Origin: Gammaproteobacteria bacterium
GTDB lineage: Bacteria > Pseudomonadota > Gammaproteobacteria > Enterobacterales > Alteromonadaceae
Direction of reading: 5' to 3'
DNA length: 34,195 nt
Assembly: GCA_018222405.1 (NCBI GenBank)
Contig: JAAFAI010000036.1
Location: forward strand, 1 to 34,195
In this document: in pieces, positions 1 to 8,375 of the stretch
Layout of the letters: every line of letters starts with the position of its first letter
How positions within the stretch are numbered: position 1 is the stretch's first letter
Translations under genes and position numbers: made by a program
The notes under the pieces: generated by a model
Databases searched by the model: none
Told to the model about the DNA's origin: nothing
The model's input: only the letters and a program-made list of their open reading frames with translations

Positions 1-74
1 AACATTATGCCAAACAAGGTGGTTTATTAGATCACACTTCAAGGCTGATTGGTATAATACAGGATACACAATGA
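1..74 (+). CDS. C-terminal fragment of an unidentified gene
   Basis: Only the last 23 codons (from base 3) are inside the window, ending with TGA at 72-74. The peptide ends in LLDHTSRLIGIIQDTQ, which reads like a normal protein C-terminus, but I do not recognise the family. The stop overlaps the ATG of the GH97 gene (ATGA, 71-74). That arrangement suggests translational coupling in one operon, and so perhaps a shared role in glycan use. The frame of the GH97 gene is also open to the left edge, so this assignment depends on 71 being the true GH97 start. Confidence 0.5.
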   Translation, partial: HYAKQGGLLDHTSRLIGIIQDTQ

Positions 75-2029
75 CACGCTACGGAATGATATTGCCAATT
101 TGCCTGGCAACCGTTATTGCGCCCAAGACGGCGTTGGCTGAATTACTGGAAACAATCAAAGGGCCGGACAATCACCTTGCCGTTTCATTGTCACTATCAG
201 AGGGTAAACCTCATTACACCGTTAGCTATAAGGGTGAGGTATTTCTGGAAAGCTCACCGCTGGGACTGAACAGTTCTATCGGTGATTTTAGTCAGAATCT
301 TACCTATATAGATAGCAAACGTAACACCATTCTGGAACAATATGAGCTCGACAGAGCAAAAGTAAGCCAGGTCACTTATGAGGCAAACGGTTTAACCAGT
401 CGCTTTCGTAACGTAACAGGGGATGAGATAAGTATCATATTCCAGGTGTCTGACAACGACATCGCACTGCGTTACCACGTGGTATCTAATAATGAAGCGA
501 CCCGCTTTAAGGTGCTCAGTGAAGCCACCAGTTTTAACCTGCCAAACAAAGCAACGACTTTTATCACTCACCAGGCCCTGCCTATGACAGGCTGGAATGG
601 CACTAAACCCAGTTACGAAGAAGGGTATACCTACGATGAATCGATGGCCAAAGCCTCTCCAAACGGTGTTGGTTATACTTTTCCGGCGCTGTTTAAAAAT
701 GACGATAAGGGTTGGGTATTACTGTCTGAAACAGGGGTAGACAGCCACTATGTAGGCTCTCGTCTTAGTGAGGGCAATGCCGAAGGTATCTATAAAATTG
801 CTTTTCCGCAACCCGGTGAAAATGCCGGTATTGGCGATACCTATGCTGCTATGGCGTTACCGGCAACCACTCCCTGGCGTACTATTACAGTGGGGCAGGA
901 TTTAGAGCCGATTGTTGAGACAACGGTGAGTTACGATGTGGTTAAGCCATTATATGAACCATCTGAAGACTACAAGATGGGCAGGGCAACCTGGAGCTGG
1001 ATTGTTTGGCAGGACAACAGCATTAACTACGAGGACCAGATCAAATATATTGATATGGCCGCTGAGCTTAATTTTGAATATGTGCTGATTGATAATTGGT
1101 GGGATGCCCGTATTGGCCGGGATAAAATGGAAGAACTTGTGCAATATGCTGCGAATAAAAACGTAGCGGTGATCCTGTGGTATAACTCGAACGGTTGGTG
1201 GAACGATGCGCCACAAACGCCCCAGGATAAAATGAATACGTCTATTGCTCGTAAACAAGAAATGGCCTGGCTGCAAAAGATTGGCGTAAAGGGGATTAAG
1301 GTTGATTTCTTTGGCGGTGACAAACAAGCCACCATGGCCCTTTACGAGGGGATCCTCTCAGACGCTAACGATTATGGCATAGGGGTAACCTTTCATGGCT
1401 GTACATTACCCCGTGGATGGGAGCGCATGTTTCCTAATTTTGTGACCTCTGAAGCAGTACTAGCGTCTGAGAACCTGGTATTTAATCAACATTCTCTGGA
1501 TATGCATGCGTTCAACGCCACCATGTTACCGTTCACGCGTAATACCGTTGCTGCCATGGATTTTGCGCCGGTATTTTTAAATGACCGCTTATCCCGCGAT
1601 CAGGAGCGAGGCACTATTCGTTCAACTACCGACACCTTCGAACTGGCTACCAGTGTACTGTATCAGTCGCCGGTGCAGCACTTTGGCTTAACGCCTAATA
1701 ACCTCGATGAGCAACCTGAATATGTGCTCGATTTTATTCGTGAAGTCCCGGCAACATGGGATGAAACCCAGTTTGTCGACGGTTACCCGGGTAAACATGT
1801 TGTAATGGCCCGACGCCAGGGCAGCCATTGGTATGTAGTGGCGGTAAATGGCGAGAAAAGTGCCAAAGAAGTGTCGGTTAACCTGCCGATGCTGGCCGGA
1901 AAGTCAGTGCAATTATTGTTTGATAACGCAAACAATAAAACGCAAAGCAAAAAAGTTACCGTACCTGATAATGGCAAGATGACGCTGTCATTAAAAGGTC
2001 AGGGCGGCGTTGTTCTGATTGCCAGATAG
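71..2029 (+). CDS. Secreted glycoside hydrolase family 97 (retaining, alpha-galactosidase-like)
   Basis: At 652 aa this is a full-length GH97 protein: an N-terminal beta-sandwich (about 25-290), a (beta/alpha)8 barrel (about 300-570) and a C-terminal beta domain. The first ~23 residues form a signal peptide ending TALA, so the enzyme is exported to the periplasm or outer membrane, which supports the ATG at 71. GH97 has inverting (SusB-like alpha-glucosidase) and retaining (alpha-galactosidase) groups. The barrel here carries KVDFF with Asp412 where the retaining group has its nucleophile. It also has FHGCTLPRG, where inverting members have a His-Glu pair, and TSEAV with Glu461 as the probable acid/base. 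Retaining chemistry on alpha-galactosides is therefore inferred. The gene overlaps the preceding one by 4 bp and is followed by a terminator-like hairpin. Confidence 0.88.
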   Translation: MTRYGMILPICLATVIAPKTALAELLETIKGPDNHLAVSLSLSEGKPHYTVSYKGEVFLESSPLGLNSSIGDFSQNLTYIDSKRNTILEQYELDRAKVSQVTYEANGLTSRFRNVTGDEISIIFQVSDNDIALRYHVVSNNEATRFKVLSEATSFNLPNKATTFITHQALPMTGWNGTKPSYEEGYTYDESMAKASPNGVGYTFPALFKNDDKGWVLLSETGVDSHYVGSRLSEGNAEGIYKIAFPQPGENAGIGDTYAAMALPATTPWRTITVGQDLEPIVETTVSYDVVKPLYEPSEDYKMGRATWSWIVWQDNSINYEDQIKYIDMAAELNFEYVLIDNWWDARIGRDKMEELVQYAANKNVAVILWYNSNGWWNDAPQTPQDKMNTSIARKQEMAWLQKIGVKGIKVDFFGGDKQATMALYEGILSDANDYGIGVTFHGCTLPRGWERMFPNFVTSEAVLASENLVFNQHSLDMHAFNATMLPFTRNTVAAMDFAPVFLNDRLSRDQERGTIRSTTDTFELATSVLYQSPVQHFGLTPNNLDEQPEYVLDFIREVPATWDETQFVDGYPGKHVVMARRQGSHWYVVAVNGEKSAKEVSVNLPMLAGKSVQLLFDNANNKTQSKKVTVPDNGKMTLSLKGQGGVVLIAR

Positions 2030-2054
2030 AAAGCCTCATATCACTTCAAACTCT

Positions 2055-2084
2055 CCACGATGTTCGTAGCAACGGGCATCGTGG
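2055..2084 (+). terminator. Hairpin after the GH97 gene
   Basis: CCACGATG (2055-2062) pairs perfectly with CATCGTGG (2077-2084). The 14-nt interior pairs further (UUCGU with ACGGG, including two G-U pairs), giving a nearly continuous 13-bp stem with an AGCA loop. It is followed by TTTAGC and then AT-rich sequence, so the U-tract is weak. It lies 26 bp after the GH97 stop and probably ends that transcript. Confidence 0.6.
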
Positions 2085-2224
2085 TTTAGCAATTATTTTA
2101 AAAATTATCGTGAGATTTACGTGGTGACGAATAGCGCAGGAATGATTTTTGGGTAATTGCATCTATCTGGTCTTAAAGGTAAATTAGCCCTATTAGTTTG
2201 TCGTTACGCACTAAAGGGATTTTT

Positions 2225-4120
2225 GTGTTTAAAGCTAAGTTTTTCGCGTGTTGTTGTTTTTTGTTATTGACCCTCCCTCTTGTTCAGGCCGCTGAAGTTG
2301 AACCGTCGCTTTACCAATATTCCGGTCTTTTTCAGTATCAAAATAAAGACACTGCAGAATTTATTGAAGCTGCCCGGCAAACCGATCTGTTGACAGCCAA
2401 TACGCCAGTTGCCCGCGTGTTTCGTTATATTTACGTTCAGGGCCAGCCTGACCTCGCTCAATATTCCCCCTGGCAATCCATCGAAGCGCCCTCCGAAGCA
2501 GACTGGCTAGCACTAAAAGCCATTGATGAGGTTTATTACGCGGCTGCGCGCTCACTCATGGCGGGCTTTATTGAACAGGACGAGGCTAAGCTACAGGCAC
2601 TTAAACAGGAGTTACTGATTACCGGCAATAAAGCTGCTGTGGCTCAGGTTGCCAGTATGCTGGCGGTTTTATATCTCGACGTTAAACAAGATTCATTAAA
2701 CGCGCTGGAAGAGCTGATGTATGCGCTACCTGAAATACCGGCCAATAACGGTAATGACTTGTATAGCTTATTATTCGATCAGGAATTTGTTCTCTTTCAC
2801 CTGTTTGCCATTCTTTATGACTTAGGGGCTTATGAGTCGTCCTATCAATATGGCAAAGCCTATTTTGAGCTGGCAACGAAAACGTCTCCGCAAATGATGA
2901 GTAGTAGCGATTATTTTTTGATGGTCCAGTTGGCTAGCCATCTGGGTAAATACAATGAGGCGCTTGGTTATGCCGATGAACTGCTGATTGTAGCTCAGCA
3001 AGAGCATCCTTCAGCGCAGCTCTATGCGTTACTGGCCAAAGTGTCTGTGTATGCGCAGCGTGGGAACACAGGGGATTTGCAGCAGGCTTTTCAACTACTG
3101 AGCCTGGCTAAATTGTCGTCAAAGCCCGAAGACTGGGATGTGGTTGATGAAGCCAGAATGCTGGCCGTAAATACCATGGAAGCCGGTTTGCACAAGGATA
3201 TGACTGCTGCAAAGACGTTATTAACGCAACTGAAGCAGGTAATGGCCGAAAATAAAAACCGGTTTAATCTGACCGATTTTAAACACGTTACTGAGTTGGA
3301 ACGCTTTATAGCCGAGTTTAATAGTGATACTGAGCTGGCAATTAAGGCCAGTTATCAATTGGTCAGGCAAGAGCGCGATAAGCTACTGAATGCCCTAAAT
3401 AACCGGCTGGATAAACTTAGCAGAGGCATGCAGGCCGACATAGAGTTGGTAAATTTCGAAAAACTAAAAGCAAGTAATGTTGCTCAGCAGCAAGCCATTG
3501 AAACCGCTAACCTCAAAACAATTATCGTGTTACTGGTAGCGCTGTTAATTGGCACTCTGGCGGCATGGTTGTTTGTGCAGCGAAGGAGGATCCATCAGTT
3601 GGCTTATACCGATCCGCTAACCAACGCGCCCAACCGACGCTTTATGTTTAATTTGCTGACCAAGGTATTTACTAAAACCCGAAAAGGTAACTGAATTGCG
3701 CTAATTGATATAGACCACTTTAAAAAAGTGAACGATACCTACGGTCACCAAACCGGTGATGAAGTGTTGGTTAAGTGTAGCCAGCTTATTCGGCAGCGAT
3801 TGCGCAATACCGACCAGTATTGCCGATACGGCGGAGAAGAGTTTCTGCTACTGCTAAAAGATACCACTGTGCACCAGGCTCAAGAAGTAATGGATGATAT
3901 CCGCAGTGCATTGCATGCCGTTAACGTCTGGCAGAGCACGGATGAGAAATTTGCAGTATCTTTCTCTTGTGGTCTGGTTGAGCTTAGCACCTACGAGGAT
4001 ATCGATCAGGCAATCGCACACTGCGATCAATTACTCTACACCGCCAAAAAGCAAGGGAGAGGGCGTACAGTTCTGCCCCAGGGGCTATGCAACTCGTCTG
4101 AACTGGCAGTTAGTCACTAA
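2225..4120 (+). pseudogene. Membrane diguanylate cyclase (GGDEF) with an in-frame stop
   Basis: The frame reads as one protein of about 630 residues: signal peptide, a helical TPR-like periplasmic region (about 25-420), one membrane segment (TIIVLLVALLIGTLAAWLF) and a cytoplasmic GGDEF domain. The domain starts normally (YTDPLTNAPNRR), then meets TGA at 3692-3694. It continues in the same frame with IALIDIDHFKKVNDTYGH, a I-site RNTD and an intact GGEEF motif. A single base change from TGG, CGA or a Cys codon would explain this. A product restarting at GTG 3728 would lack the metal-binding Asp of DIDHF and should be inactive. I chose GTG 2225 because AAAGGGA (2213-2219) sits just upstream and the signal peptide then starts cleanly; TTG 2198 is an alternative. 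The gene is probably a recent nonsense pseudogene. A sequencing error or read-through cannot be excluded. Confidence 0.8.
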
Positions 4121-4946
4121 ACCGGGTAACAATCGCCGACAGTTCATTATCCAGCAGGGTGTTGCATTGGTCCATGGTATGACTGGCTTTGGCAAAGTAG
4201 TCCTGATTGGCAATGCTCACTTTGCCGGGTTGGATAAGCTGTTCATTGATCAGGCATACCAGTTGCAGGCAGGCCTGTCTGGCCTGATTTAACTGGCCGC
4301 TTTCAGACACCTTAGCCACCTGGCTTAATTTATTAAACACGGTGTCACTCATCAGATTTATCTTTTCGCACAGATAGCCCAGTTTAACTTTATCAATTTG
4401 GGAGGATTCCCCTTTGGTTGCGGTAGCCACACCAACGGCTCTGGCCTGGCCGATGTATTCCACCAGTTGAGGAAATTCCCGCCATAAAAAGTGTGACTCA
4501 TTCACAGACTGGTCGGTCTCGGCAAACTCGATGTGTTCCGCCACGTCCTGTAGCAGGTACAACAAGGTTTCAATCAGGCTGGTATGCTGCTTAAAGCTCT
4601 CCGGTGGGGTAAGTTGCATACTGGTTGATTCGAGGCGTCGCCAGTGATCGAGGTAGGCTTCCCAGCGTGCTTCACTGGTTGTCAGTCCAATCTGGTTAGC
4701 GTCACTAATGAGCAACTCAATGTTGCGCCTGATTTCGTGAAGGTCACCCGCTACCGTTTTATTGCCTTGCAGGTAAGAGGCCGTTAAACCCCGATGTTTC
4801 TGACTCAGGCCAATGATGCGCTTAATAATGGCAACCAGTTTCAATGTCGCTCTGAAGTTTTCTTTTTGTTGTTTTCTGGTAATGGATAGCTGAATACCCA
4901 CCAACACAAACAACAAGATAATCATCCCTGAAATCACTGCAATCAT
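4110..4946 (-). CDS. Membrane-anchored NIT-like (nitrate/nitrite sensing) domain protein
   Basis: This 278-aa protein has one N-terminal membrane helix (about 2-22) followed by the basic stretch TRKQQK, which predicts that the rest lies in the cytoplasm. The soluble part is all-helical. It has two segments resembling the paired signatures of NIT domains (known from NasR and sensor kinases): QKHRGLTASYLQGN at about 49-62, and IGQARAVGVATATKGESSQ in the second half. No output domain is present. Its start is 9 bp downstream of the chemoreceptor gene, so the two are almost certainly co-transcribed. This protein may be the sensory half of that receptor. The NIT assignment is by eye and moderately sure; the ligand is inferred. 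Its 3' end overlaps the convergent GGDEF gene by 11 bp. Confidence 0.65.
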   Translation of the reverse strand: MIAVISGMIILLFVLVGIQLSITRKQQKENFRATLKLVAIIKRIIGLSQKHRGLTASYLQGNKTVAGDLHEIRRNIELLISDANQIGLTTSEARWEAYLDHWRRLESTSMQLTPPESFKQHTSLIETLLYLLQDVAEHIEFAETDQSVNESHFLWREFPQLVEYIGQARAVGVATATKGESSQIDKVKLGYLCEKINLMSDTVFNKLSQVAKVSESGQLNQARQACLQLVCLINEQLIQPGKVSIANQDYFAKASHTMDQCNTLLDNELSAIVTRFSD

Positions 4947-4955
4947 TGGTTTCTC

Positions 4956-6104
4956 CTAGCGGGTTGTAAGGGTACGTAGATAATCGGCTACGGTAGAGGT
5001 CTGACGGGCAATGCTGGCATTTTCCATGGCGCCTTCCACAACCCGTTCAATACTTTTGGAAATTTCCTCTGTAGCTTTACTTTGTTGGGTGGTAATGGCT
5101 GAGACTTCGATGATCTTGGACTTTGAATTCTCAGACTCTGTTTCAATTTGTGCCAGCATTTCGGCCGCGTTGTTTGCCTTGTCCGAGCATATTTGCGAGT
5201 GGCTGGTGACACTTTGCATTTTATCCGCCACAGCAATGCGTTGTTTATCGAGTTCTGCCATTCGCTGGCTTATGGTGTCTGCAGTTTTACGGCTATCTTC
5301 TGCGAGGGTGCGCACTTCATCGGCCACTACTGCAAAGCCGCGGCCCATATCGCCAGCCCTGGCTGCTTCAATAGAAGCGTTCAGAGCCAGTAAATTAGTT
5401 TGCTCTGCAATACTCTGAATAGCGCTGATCAGGCCCAGTACCGCTTCCACGGACTGCCCCAACTCTATTATCGCTTGCTGTGTTTGTGCGACCTCTTGTT
5501 GCACCAGAGCAAACTCACTAACCAGGTCTGCAATATTTTGTGAGCCCTGATGTGCAAAATCGCTGGCCCGTTCGGCTGCTTGGTTTACCAGGGTGAATTT
5601 TTCTACAATTTCTCCCAACGATACCGTGAGTTCATTGACTGCAGCCGCGGTAGATTCGGTAGCGGCCGACTGTTCGGTAGCATTTACCGATACCTTGTTG
5701 GCTGAATCAATCATCTGCAGCGAGGAATATTTCATTTCGGAGAAGTACTCTTCCAGTTTGTCCCGCTCCCGTGAAATTTCCTTAGTTAAATCGAATACCG
5801 ATTTCATGTGGTTGGTCAGGATGCGTGGAGCCCTGGTGATCAGCTCAAATTCATTATGGCTTTTACTGGCGTCGGCCAGCAGGGCGTCAATGATAAACAA
5901 CTCATCAAGTAAACAGGTCAGCATCGAAGCAACCAGCCAGGTCATCAGTAACCCGCAAACCAGGGTTATCGGTAAACTTGCCGTCGGTGTCAGGGCAACA
6001 TATCCATACCCGGCGAGGTTACATAACACTATTAAAAAAGCCGCCTGCTTTAAGCCAAATGCTTTGATCAGCACTAAAGCCGGTGATTCAATCAGTGTTT
6101 TCAT
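4956..6104 (-). CDS. Methyl-accepting chemotaxis protein without a ligand-binding domain
   Basis: The 382-aa protein has two closely spaced N-terminal membrane helices (about 15-38 and 45-66) joined by a loop of only a few residues, so there is no periplasmic sensor. No clear HAMP domain is visible. A short linker (about 70-115) leads into the coiled-coil signalling domain. Its hairpin tip is nearly canonical (IAEQTNLLALNASIEAARAG, then GRGFAVVADEVRTLA), which should bind CheA and CheW. The C-terminus (DYLRTLTTR) lacks the pentapeptide tether for CheR/CheB. Input probably comes from a partner, and the NIT-like protein encoded 9 bp downstream is the obvious candidate. A -10-like element and a perfect inverted repeat lie upstream at 6181-6214. 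Confidence 0.88.
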   Translation of the reverse strand: MKTLIESPALVLIKAFGLKQAAFLIVLCNLAGYGYVALTPTASLPITLVCGLLMTWLVASMLTCLLDELFIIDALLADASKSHNEFELITRAPRILTNHMKSVFDLTKEISRERDKLEEYFSEMKYSSLQMIDSANKVSVNATEQSAATESTAAAVNELTVSLGEIVEKFTLVNQAAERASDFAHQGSQNIADLVSEFALVQQEVAQTQQAIIELGQSVEAVLGLISAIQSIAEQTNLLALNASIEAARAGDMGRGFAVVADEVRTLAEDSRKTADTISQRMAELDKQRIAVADKMQSVTSHSQICSDKANNAAEMLAQIETESENSKSKIIEVSAITTQQSKATEEISKSIERVVEGAMENASIARQTSTVADYLRTLTTR

Positions 6105-6432
6105 GCCTAATCCTTCTGGTCATCAGTCCATTCGCTTGGCGCGCAGTAGCTATTAAAAATACTTATCTTGATATAAATATAGTATAGCTGCTCTGAATTA
6201 TTACAAAGTAATAACGTGCAAACTAAAGACCAGCATTTTTAGCCAAAAGAAGTGATAAAAAATAAGGGGTTAAGTAAATCGAGTTGGTGAAATGCACCGA
6301 TATTGGTCAAACTTGCCCCAAAGTAGTGTTATTCGGTGGGAATGGCTATTCTCTACTTTCACCTGATTAGAGCAATTCCACGAGGTTTCTGACCCATCCT
6401 GTTTTCAAAAGTTAGCCGTTACCTGCGAGCTT
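6105..6432. other. Divergent intergenic region between the chemoreceptor and MscS genes
   Basis: This is a 328-bp AT-rich gap. Near the chemoreceptor it contains a minus-strand -10 candidate TATACT (6186-6181) and a perfect 7-3-7 inverted repeat at 6198-6214. The rest, about 6240-6430, shows no open frame or strong repeat that I can support, and should hold the promoter of the MscS gene. Confidence 0.5.
6181..6214 (-). promoter_or_regulatory. Putative chemoreceptor promoter with palindromic operator
   Basis: On the minus strand TATACT (6186-6181) matches the -10 consensus at 5 of 6 bases. The inverted repeat TTATTAC-AAA-GTAATAA (6198-6214) is perfect and covers the position expected for the -35 element. 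A bound dimeric regulator would block or replace -35 recognition. The regulator is unknown. Confidence 0.4.
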
Positions 6433-6492
6433 GTGAAGCGCCAGATTGTTGTTTATGCTCTGAATTATACTAACCCTGCTGAATCTGCTCCC

Positions 6493-7308
6493 ATGCAAGA
6501 AGAATTACAACAAGCTCAGGCCCTTTACGATACCCTCATAGAATATGCCGTTACTTACAGCTTTCAGATAGCCGGTGCGCTGGTTATATTGCTGATTGGT
6601 TGGTGGATTGCCACCAAGATTGGCAATGTAGTTGAGAACATGATGGTGGGGCGTAATATTGATATTACGCTGAGTCGCTTTACCGGTGGCGCTAGTAAGC
6701 TGATTATACTGGGCCTGGTGATTATAATCGCGCTGGGTAATATTGGTATCAGCGTAACACCGCTGATCGCGGCTGTTGGTGCGGTGGGTTTAGGCGCCGG
6801 CCTGGCTATTCAGGGCATGCTGGCTAACTATGCAGCAGGCTTTACCATCATTATTACCCGGCCGTTTGTCGTTGGCGATACCATACAGGTATGTGGGGTG
6901 GCCGGCGTGGTGGATAAGGTAATGCTGCCTTACACTATTCTGATCAACGAAGATAACGTTTCTATTCAAATCCCCAACAAATTAATAGTCGGTGAGATCC
7001 TGCATAACTCAGCTGCCCAAATGCTTATAGAGCTGGAGATTGGCGTGGCGTATTCCAGTGACATCGAAAGCGTTACCCGCGTAATTGCCGAAGCAGTTAA
7101 TACTGTAGATGGTTTGTCGGAGGAGAAGGCTCCGGCCATCGGCGTAGACAGCTTTGGCGACAGTAGCATTAATTTTGGGGTACGGGTGTGGGCCGATCCA
7201 AATCGTCATTTTGAAATTCGTTATGCCTTAAATGCAGCCATCTTTGCAGCGTTACAGCGAGCTGATGTCGATATTCCCTTTCCACAGCGGGAAGTCAGAA
7301 TGCTCTAG
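6493..7308 (+). CDS. Small-conductance mechanosensitive channel, MscS type
   Basis: This is a three-helix MscS-family channel of 271 aa, close to the 286 aa of E. coli MscS. TM1 (GALVILLIGWWIA), TM2 (LIILGLVIIIALG) and the pore-lining TM3 (AAVGAVGLGAGLAIQGMLANYAAG) are followed by the beta domain (RPFVVGDTIQV, then IPNKLIVGEILHN) and the alpha/beta vestibule. It ends with FPQREVRML, like the FPxP-type end of MscS. The ATG at 6493 leaves about 25 residues before TM1, as in the family. GTG 6433 would add 20 residues and cannot be excluded, because neither site has a good ribosome-binding sequence. The role is release of solutes on hypo-osmotic shock. Confidence 0.88.
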   Translation: MQEELQQAQALYDTLIEYAVTYSFQIAGALVILLIGWWIATKIGNVVENMMVGRNIDITLSRFTGGASKLIILGLVIIIALGNIGISVTPLIAAVGAVGLGAGLAIQGMLANYAAGFTIIITRPFVVGDTIQVCGVAGVVDKVMLPYTILINEDNVSIQIPNKLIVGEILHNSAAQMLIELEIGVAYSSDIESVTRVIAEAVNTVDGLSEEKAPAIGVDSFGDSSINFGVRVWADPNRHFEIRYALNAAIFAALQRADVDIPFPQREVRML

Positions 7309-7396
7309 GCTCGCTATCGCAATATCTGTCGGGCAGGGCGCTCTGAGGTTTGATAGGGTAGCCCTACCAACAGTTAGTTAAGGCGGGTACGCAGCC

Positions 7397-8260
7397 GTGC
7401 AACACGTACTGGATTATCTCCAAACTCATCATGATCAGAGTATTTCGCTCAATCAGCTGGCCAAAGTCGCCGGTTACAGTCCGTGCCATTTTCAACGCTT
7501 GTGCCAGCAAAAGCTTGGGCTGGGTCCGGGAAAGTTAAACGAACTTATCCGCCTTCAGCGCGGCTACTTTTTGCTGTCTTATCGAACCTGGTTAACGGTT
7601 ACCGATATTGCTTTTGACTGTGGCTATGAGTCCCCGGACAGTTTCAGCCGGGCGTTCAAACGGGTGACCGGCTACACGCCAACTCAGTTTAAAGCGCAAC
7701 AAGCCACGATAACGCCACCGTTACAGCCTTACTTACATCAATGGAATGGGGAGTCCAGTACTATGCCAGTACCTTCACAAGACGATTTTAATGCTCAAGT
7801 CGCCATAGTTTCTTTGCCTTCGTTGGAGGTCTGCGCACTGCGTCATTCCGGTCATCCGGCCAGATTAAATAGCAGTATTCAGCGTTTTATCGGCTGGCGC
7901 CGGGAACACAAGCTACCGCCAGCACAGTATCGTACGTTTAACTTTTTGCATAACGATCCTACCACCGTTGCGCCAGAAGCATTTTGTTTCGACCTGGCCT
8001 GCCAAAGGCCTGCTAAACAGGTAGTCCTGGAAGATGATATGCGGTTTGATACTATCCCGGGCGGGCGTTATGCCAGCCTGAAAGTCACCGGTGGTGAGAA
8101 GGTACTGGAAGCGGCTGTTAACTTCATTACCACGGATTTTCTTGCCCGGCATAATGAAGAAGCCGGTGATTTTCCGGTGATCGTAGAACGAGTCAGCTTT
8201 TACCCTGAAGTGCCTTATCATCAGGCACAGTCTCTTATCCTGCTGTTATTAAGTAAATAA
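7397..8260 (+). CDS. AraC-family regulator with GyrI-like effector domain
   Basis: The 287-aa protein carries an AraC double helix-turn-helix at the N-terminus (about 1-100; ISLNQLAKVAGYSPCHFQRL, then VTDIAFDCGYESPDSFSRAF). After a linker, a GyrI/SbmC-like effector domain follows (about 125-285). Domain order is as in E. coli Rob and related transcription activators. GyrI-like domains often bind small amphipathic or drug-like ligands, so regulation of an efflux or stress function is inferred. GTG 7397 is preceded by AAGGCGG (7380-7386), a good if distant Shine-Dalgarno. A long hairpin or palindrome lies 50 bp after its stop, in front of the sulfurtransferase gene, and could be its target; this is untested. 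Confidence 0.87.
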   Translation: MQHVLDYLQTHHDQSISLNQLAKVAGYSPCHFQRLCQQKLGLGPGKLNELIRLQRGYFLLSYRTWLTVTDIAFDCGYESPDSFSRAFKRVTGYTPTQFKAQQATITPPLQPYLHQWNGESSTMPVPSQDDFNAQVAIVSLPSLEVCALRHSGHPARLNSSIQRFIGWRREHKLPPAQYRTFNFLHNDPTTVAPEAFCFDLACQRPAKQVVLEDDMRFDTIPGGRYASLKVTGGEKVLEAAVNFITTDFLARHNEEAGDFPVIVERVSFYPEVPYHQAQSLILLLLSK

Positions 8261-8310
8261 TTTAAAATATCAGCGGAATTTTGGCATAATCGTCCCTAGC
8301 AATATCTCAT

Positions 8311-8340
8311 ATCACCCTTGTAATGTTTACACAGGGTGAT
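8311..8340 (+). promoter_or_regulatory. Long near-perfect inverted repeat before the sulfurtransferase gene
   Basis: ATCACCCT-TGTAA (8311-8323) can pair with TTACA-c-AGGGTGAT (8327-8340) around a 3-nt loop, with one bulged C: 13 base pairs. No T-run follows, so it is unlikely to be a simple terminator. It ends 35 bp before the chosen start at 8376, so it could be an operator or a 5'-leader hairpin. Confidence 0.5.
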
Positions 8341-8375
8341 GCAGTCATTATTTGTTGCACCTTGGGGAGATAGCA

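Noticed and set aside
3692..3694. TGA as a selenocysteine codon in the GGDEF protein
   Set aside because: No selenoprotein GGDEF family is known, the position is not a redox site, and I see no convincing SECIS-like hairpin right after the codon.
3894..4292. 132-aa open frame overlapping the end of the GGDEF gene
   Set aside because: It runs out of frame through the conserved GGDEF end and antisense to the NIT-like gene; both real frames have strong family matches.
5593..6156. 187-aa open frame on the plus strand
   Set aside because: It is the antisense of the chemoreceptor gene; composition is Ser/Ala-rich without domain features.
7340..7375. Hairpin GGTAG/CTACC between the MscS and AraC genes as a terminator
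   Set aside because: The stem is only 5 bp and no T-run follows.
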